A stretch of DNA of 25,326 nucleotides from Catenibacillus sp964565805. GTDB lineage: Bacteria; Bacillota; Clostridia; Lachnospirales; Lachnospiraceae. The notes beneath the pieces were generated by a model that was given only the letters and a program-made list of their open reading frames with translations, ran no database searches and had not been told where the DNA came from. A program made the translations under genes and the position numbers. Of this stretch, positions 22,927 to 25,326 are shown in pieces (the stretch's first letter is position 1; every line of letters starts with the position of its first letter). The stretch is from positions 1 to 25,326 of the forward strand of contig CAZMGH010000037.1 in assembly GCA_964565805.1 (NCBI GenBank). Direction: 5' to 3'.

Positions 22927-23006
22927 TATTGTAAACGTTTATGCCGTGCCTGGCGCGGCCATACCATTGTATACAGTTCCGTTCTGGAACGGAATAGAGA
23001 GGAACG

Positions 23007-23963
23007 ATGATTATGGAAAAAAAAGGAAAATTGATGGCAGCGGCAGTGCTTGCCGCCGCAGCGGTGACCGGTGTACATATTATTAACCGTGTGATCTTTT
23101 TTCAAGCAACGATAAAGGATCGTTTAACCGGGGATTTAGATACTTATTTTCAGTGGCGTTTTGGAAAGATTTATTATACAAAGCAGGGAAGCGGAAAACC
23201 GGTGCTTCTGATCCACGGTCTGGATCATACAGCCTCAGGGGAAGAGTGGAAGCATGTCAGGGATGAGCTATCAAAAACACATACAGTATACACTTTGGAT
23301 CTTCTTGGATGCGGGCGTTCCGATAAACCGAAGATTACATATACCAATTATCTGTATGTACAGCTTTTAAATGAATTTATAAAAGAGGTCATAAAAGGAA
23401 GGACAGATATAATCACCAGCGGAAATTCTTCCGGGATCGGAGCCATGGCCTGTCTGATTGAGCCTTCTCTGTATAACCGTCTTGTATTTCTCCAGCCCCA
23501 GAAAATTTCAGAAACATGTAAAACGCCCAGGGCAAACCACAAGGCGCTGAAATATATGGTAGAGATTCCTGTGCTGGGCACCTGTTTGTATAATATGGTC
23601 AGCAGCAAGTATTATATTAAAAAGAAAGCTGAAAAAACCTATTTTGCAGATCCGGATAAGATTACCGATGATGTGATGGAGATCATGCATGAGGCTGCAC
23701 ATTTAGGAGGTTCTTCAGCAAAGTATTTTTATGCCAGTGTACGCTGTCATTTTACCGATATATATGTGGGAAATGCGATTAAACAGTTAAATCACAGCAT
23801 TTTTGTTATTGGTAGCGATGAGGAGAAGTCCCAGGAAGCAGTATGCGAATATATGGATTACAATCCATCGATTGAATCTGCTTCAGTTCCCGGCGTTCGT
23901 ATGCTTATGCACATTGAAAAACCGGAACAGGTGGTAGAGCTGTGCCAGTTGTTTTTAGAGTAA
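23007..23963 (+). CDS. Membrane-anchored alpha/beta hydrolase
   Basis: A 318-residue alpha/beta-hydrolase-fold protein with a hydrophobic N-terminal anchor (about 9-32, LMAAAVLAAAAVTGVHIINRVIFF) and probably an extracytoplasmic or peripheral catalytic domain. The oxyanion strand LLIHGLDHT (67-75) is followed by the nucleophile elbow G139-N-S141-S-G143. The likely acid is D271 (VIGSDEE) and the likely base is H302 (MLMHIEKPE), so the triad looks complete. The substrate is unknown. A ribosome site (AGAGAGG) precedes the ATG at 23007; the ATG at 23013 is an alternative. A hairpin lies just upstream of the ribosome site. No terminator follows; the next promoter begins 16 bases after the stop. Confidence 0.85.
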   Translation: MIMEKKGKLMAAAVLAAAAVTGVHIINRVIFFQATIKDRLTGDLDTYFQWRFGKIYYTKQGSGKPVLLIHGLDHTASGEEWKHVRDELSKTHTVYTLDLLGCGRSDKPKITYTNYLYVQLLNEFIKEVIKGRTDIITSGNSSGIGAMACLIEPSLYNRLVFLQPQKISETCKTPRANHKALKYMVEIPVLGTCLYNMVSSKYYIKKKAEKTYFADPDKITDDVMEIMHEAAHLGGSSAKYFYASVRCHFTDIYVGNAIKQLNHSIFVIGSDEEKSQEAVCEYMDYNPSIESASVPGVRMLMHIEKPEQVVELCQLFLE

Positions 23964-23979
23964 AAAACCGGCAGATATA

Positions 23980-24008
23980 TTGAAAAAACCGGGAATCTGT
24001 TATATAAT
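23980..24008 (+). promoter_or_regulatory. Promoter of the DUF3881-like gene
   Basis: TTGAAA at 23980-23985, a 17-bp spacer, and a perfect TATAAT at 24003-24008. A leader of about 140 nt follows. Confidence 0.8.
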
Positions 24009-24154
24009 GAGTAATATTTTTCGGCCTTACAGGCGTTATGGAACCGGAAAATAGTATGATACCACGAATTTCTCCGCACTTCGCGCTCTCGAAATTCATC
24101 ATTATAGTATCTGTACTTGAAAATTTTTGAAATGGCATGTAGGAGATGGATTTC
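24009..24154 (+). other. Structured leader of the DUF3881-like gene
   Basis: Between promoter and start codon. GAATTTC (24066-24072) pairs with GAAATTC (24091-24097) around a partly structured 18-nt loop (CGC/GCG), and GATAC/GTATC flank it further out. No known riboswitch motif was recognised. Confidence 0.4.
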
Positions 24155-25051
24155 ATGCATGATTTTTTAAGAGCTGTTGGCTTTAGTGGGATAAAAGATA
24201 AAAGTGAATATCAGAAATTGCTCCAGCATGTGCTGGATGAGCCTACGGAAGTATTTATGTCTCCATGCAGCATGAAATCTACCTTTGGCGGTATGGCTAA
24301 GGAATATGCCCAGGCAATGGGAATCATGGCTTTTGGCGATTTTACGCCGGAGGCGGATCTTGAGGCGGAATTTTATTTTCCTTATTTGAAAGGCAGAACA
24401 GTGACATCCACAGAATATGTCACTGTGGAAAAACAGCCGGATAAGAGTTCTTATATGGGCGTCTGTGATGAGATGAACCTGGGCGTATCTGTTATTTTTC
24501 AACTGCTGAATATGAAAGATTATATGGAATATTCCATAAAGAATGAAAAAATCCTGGGAAAACGGCCCATTACCCTTTCAGGACTTTCTCTTTCAGGTAA
24601 AATCATTTTGCCTATCTTAAAAAATGAACATCAAAAAGGCTCCCGAAAACTGGAGTCTATCCAGCGCAGTCAGATGCTGGCCGCAGCCCGCCAGGGAGAT
24701 CAGGAGGCTATTGAAAGTCTTACACTGGAGGATATTGATCTGTATACAGAGGTTTCACGCCGGGCCAGGACCGAGGATATACTTTCGATTGTAGAGTCTT
24801 ATTTTATGCCCTATGGAATTTCCTGTGATCAGTATTCTATTATGGGAAATATTCTGTCTGTGGATACTTTGATGAACAGCGCTACCGGTGATCATGTATT
24901 CCGGATGTGTCTGGAGTGTAATTATTTTGTCTTTGATGTATGTATTAACCAAAAGGATCTGCTTGGAGAGCCGGCGCCGGGAAGGCGCTTTCGGGGGAAT
25001 ATATGGCTCCAGGGAATGATTGATTTTTCAGAAATGGGCATGGAAGTGTAG
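24155..25051 (+). CDS. DUF3881-like protein of unknown function
   Basis: A 298-residue, probably cytoplasmic protein. The beginning MHDFLRAVGFSGI and the acidic, mixed alpha/beta content (FYFPYLKGRTVTSTEYVTVEKQPDKSSYMGVCDEMNLGVSVIFQLL) fit the DUF3881 family seen in Lachnospiraceae, by memory. The family has no established function. There is no signal peptide, no transmembrane helix and no clear catalytic motif. I chose the ATG at 24155 because AGGAG (24141-24145) is then 9 nt away; an ATG at 24146 abuts it. It has its own strong promoter and a long leader. No convincing terminator follows the stop. Confidence 0.72.
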   Translation: MHDFLRAVGFSGIKDKSEYQKLLQHVLDEPTEVFMSPCSMKSTFGGMAKEYAQAMGIMAFGDFTPEADLEAEFYFPYLKGRTVTSTEYVTVEKQPDKSSYMGVCDEMNLGVSVIFQLLNMKDYMEYSIKNEKILGKRPITLSGLSLSGKIILPILKNEHQKGSRKLESIQRSQMLAAARQGDQEAIESLTLEDIDLYTEVSRRARTEDILSIVESYFMPYGISCDQYSIMGNILSVDTLMNSATGDHVFRMCLECNYFVFDVCINQKDLLGEPAPGRRFRGNIWLQGMIDFSEMGMEV

Positions 25052-25119
25052 GCCCTGACCAGATGAAAATTTTTGTGGACAGATTCCCCGTTTTGGTGTA
25101 TGATTGTTGACGGTAGCTT

Positions 25120-25183
25120 AATTAAATATGGATTTTTTAAATGCCGCTATAGCTCAGCAAGATAGAGCGACCGCCTCCTAAGA
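25120..25183 (+). repeat. Direct repeat, copy 1 (tRNA-Arg -10 region plus 5' half)
   Basis: 64 bases repeated at 25233-25296 with a period of 113 bp and 59 identities. It begins at AATTAAATAT, includes the -10 region, and ends one or two bases past the anticodon loop. Sequence outside the repeats is unrelated. Confidence 0.93.
25143..25182 (+). pseudogene. Truncated tRNA-Arg(CCT), 5' half only, copy 1
   Basis: Acceptor strand GCCGCTA (25143-25149), D-arm GCTC/GAGC, position 26, anticodon stem ACCGC and loop CTCCTAA (25175-25181, anticodon CCT). It then stops matching a tRNA: no 3' anticodon stem, T-arm or acceptor follows before copy 2. The D-loop GG is mutated to AA. It therefore cannot give a tRNA and is a decayed fragment. 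Confidence 0.85.
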
Positions 25184-25232
25184 AAGTGTTGAAACATACA
25201 CCCCGGAGGAAAAGGAAAAAGGTAACAAGTAA

Positions 25233-25296
25233 AATTAAATATAGATTTTCTAAATGTCGCTATAGCTCAGCTGGATAGAGCGACCGCCTCCTAAGA
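25233..25296 (+). repeat. Direct repeat, copy 2
   Basis: Second copy of the 64-base repeat. Its -10 reads TATAGA (TATGGA in copy 1), but no -35 is seen at 17 bp upstream. Confidence 0.93.
25256..25295 (+). pseudogene. Interrupted tRNA-Arg(CCT), 5' half only, copy 2
   Basis: Acceptor strand GTCGCTA (25256-25262), D-arm with intact GG (CTGGATA), anticodon stem ACCGC and loop CTCCTAA with anticodon CCT. The bases after 25295 (AGAACC) do not pair as the 3' anticodon stem, and the remaining 31 bases of the window show no T-arm. The 5' half is better preserved than copy 1. It may be an interrupted gene or an attachment-site half rather than a dead gene. Confidence 0.8.
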
Positions 25297-25326
25297 GAAC
25301 CTAAAGCGTCCCCTTTTTGGCAGGCA

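Larger units (their letters stand above)
22588..23006. other. Divergent argS / hydrolase intergenic region
   Basis: About 420 bases, AT-rich, without a convincing gene. It holds the argS and hydrolase promoters, a GntR-operator-like palindrome (22898-22909), a 6-bp hairpin TTCCCC/GGGGAA at 22791-22806 of unknown role, and a hairpin TTCCGTT/AACGGAA at 22977-22994. No T-box motif was found ahead of argS. Confidence 0.5.

Noticed and set aside
25120..25296. CRISPR array
   Set aside because: Only two 64-base repeats with a 49-base gap, and the repeat is clearly tRNA-derived; no other spaced repeats occur in the window.
25175..25326. Group I intron interrupting tRNA-Arg(CCT)
   Set aside because: Such introns are known in tRNA-Arg(CCT) of other bacteria, but copy 1 reaches the next repeat only about 50 bases after the break, with no 3' exon, and the flanks of the two copies are unrelated. 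For copy 2 the window ends too soon to exclude it fully.

Overview
This window is a chromosomal replication-origin neighbourhood from a low-to-medium GC Gram-positive bacterium. It is most likely a member of the class Clostridia, probably Lachnospiraceae. The reasons are the gene order dnaA-dnaN-S4 protein-recF-gyrB-gyrA on one side and rpmH-rnpA-yidD-yidC-khpB-mnmE-mnmG-rsmG on the other, the Bacillus-type parS sequence, and two family types common in this group (DUF4446 next to parB, and a DUF3881-like protein). An exact 100-base run of N at 10414-10513 shows that this is a scaffolded draft assembly with a gap inside the origin region.

Layout. 1-1000: the tail of a winged-helix protein, an intergenic stretch with two hairpins, and a small C_GCxxG_C_C-family protein that converges on gyrA over a shared 16-bp-stem terminator. 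1001-9763 (minus strand): gyrA, gyrB, recF, the S4 protein, dnaN and dnaA, all pointing away from the origin. The origin looks bipartite. DnaA-box clusters lie upstream of dnaA (about 10050-10340) and between dnaA and dnaN (about 8047-8385). The dnaA-dnaN region also holds a good candidate basal unwinding module: near-boxes, then TAG triplets (DnaA-trios), then an AT-rich stretch. The dnaA leader carries two long inverted repeats. 10535-18029 (plus strand): the ribosome, membrane-insertion and tRNA-modification block, starting from a strong rpmH promoter and ending at a GNAT acetyltransferase with a strong bidirectional terminator. 18134-22587 (minus strand, head-on to the expected fork): a DUF4446 protein, parB, parA and argS. 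Three perfect 16-bp parS sites lie between parA and argS, and one of them is the centre of a 38-bp perfect palindrome. 23007-25051 (plus strand): a membrane-anchored alpha/beta hydrolase and a DUF3881-like protein. 25120-25326: two direct-repeat copies of the -10 region plus 5' half of a tRNA-Arg(CCT) gene. Each breaks off just after the anticodon loop, which suggests scars or an end of an element integrated into a tRNA gene.

How it fits together. The left arm holds initiation (DnaA), the sliding clamp, RecF repair and gyrase. The right arm holds L34, RNase P protein, the YidD/YidC insertion machinery, the RNA-binding KhpB and the MnmE/MnmG and RsmG RNA-modification enzymes. ParA, ParB and parS provide origin segregation. 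Most of the window is conserved core genome. The least ordinary parts are the tRNA half-repeats at the right end, the palindromic parS beside argS, the structured dnaA leader, the tetrapeptide-repeat linker in ParB, and two unusual residues at functional positions (GyrA G90, YidC N51).
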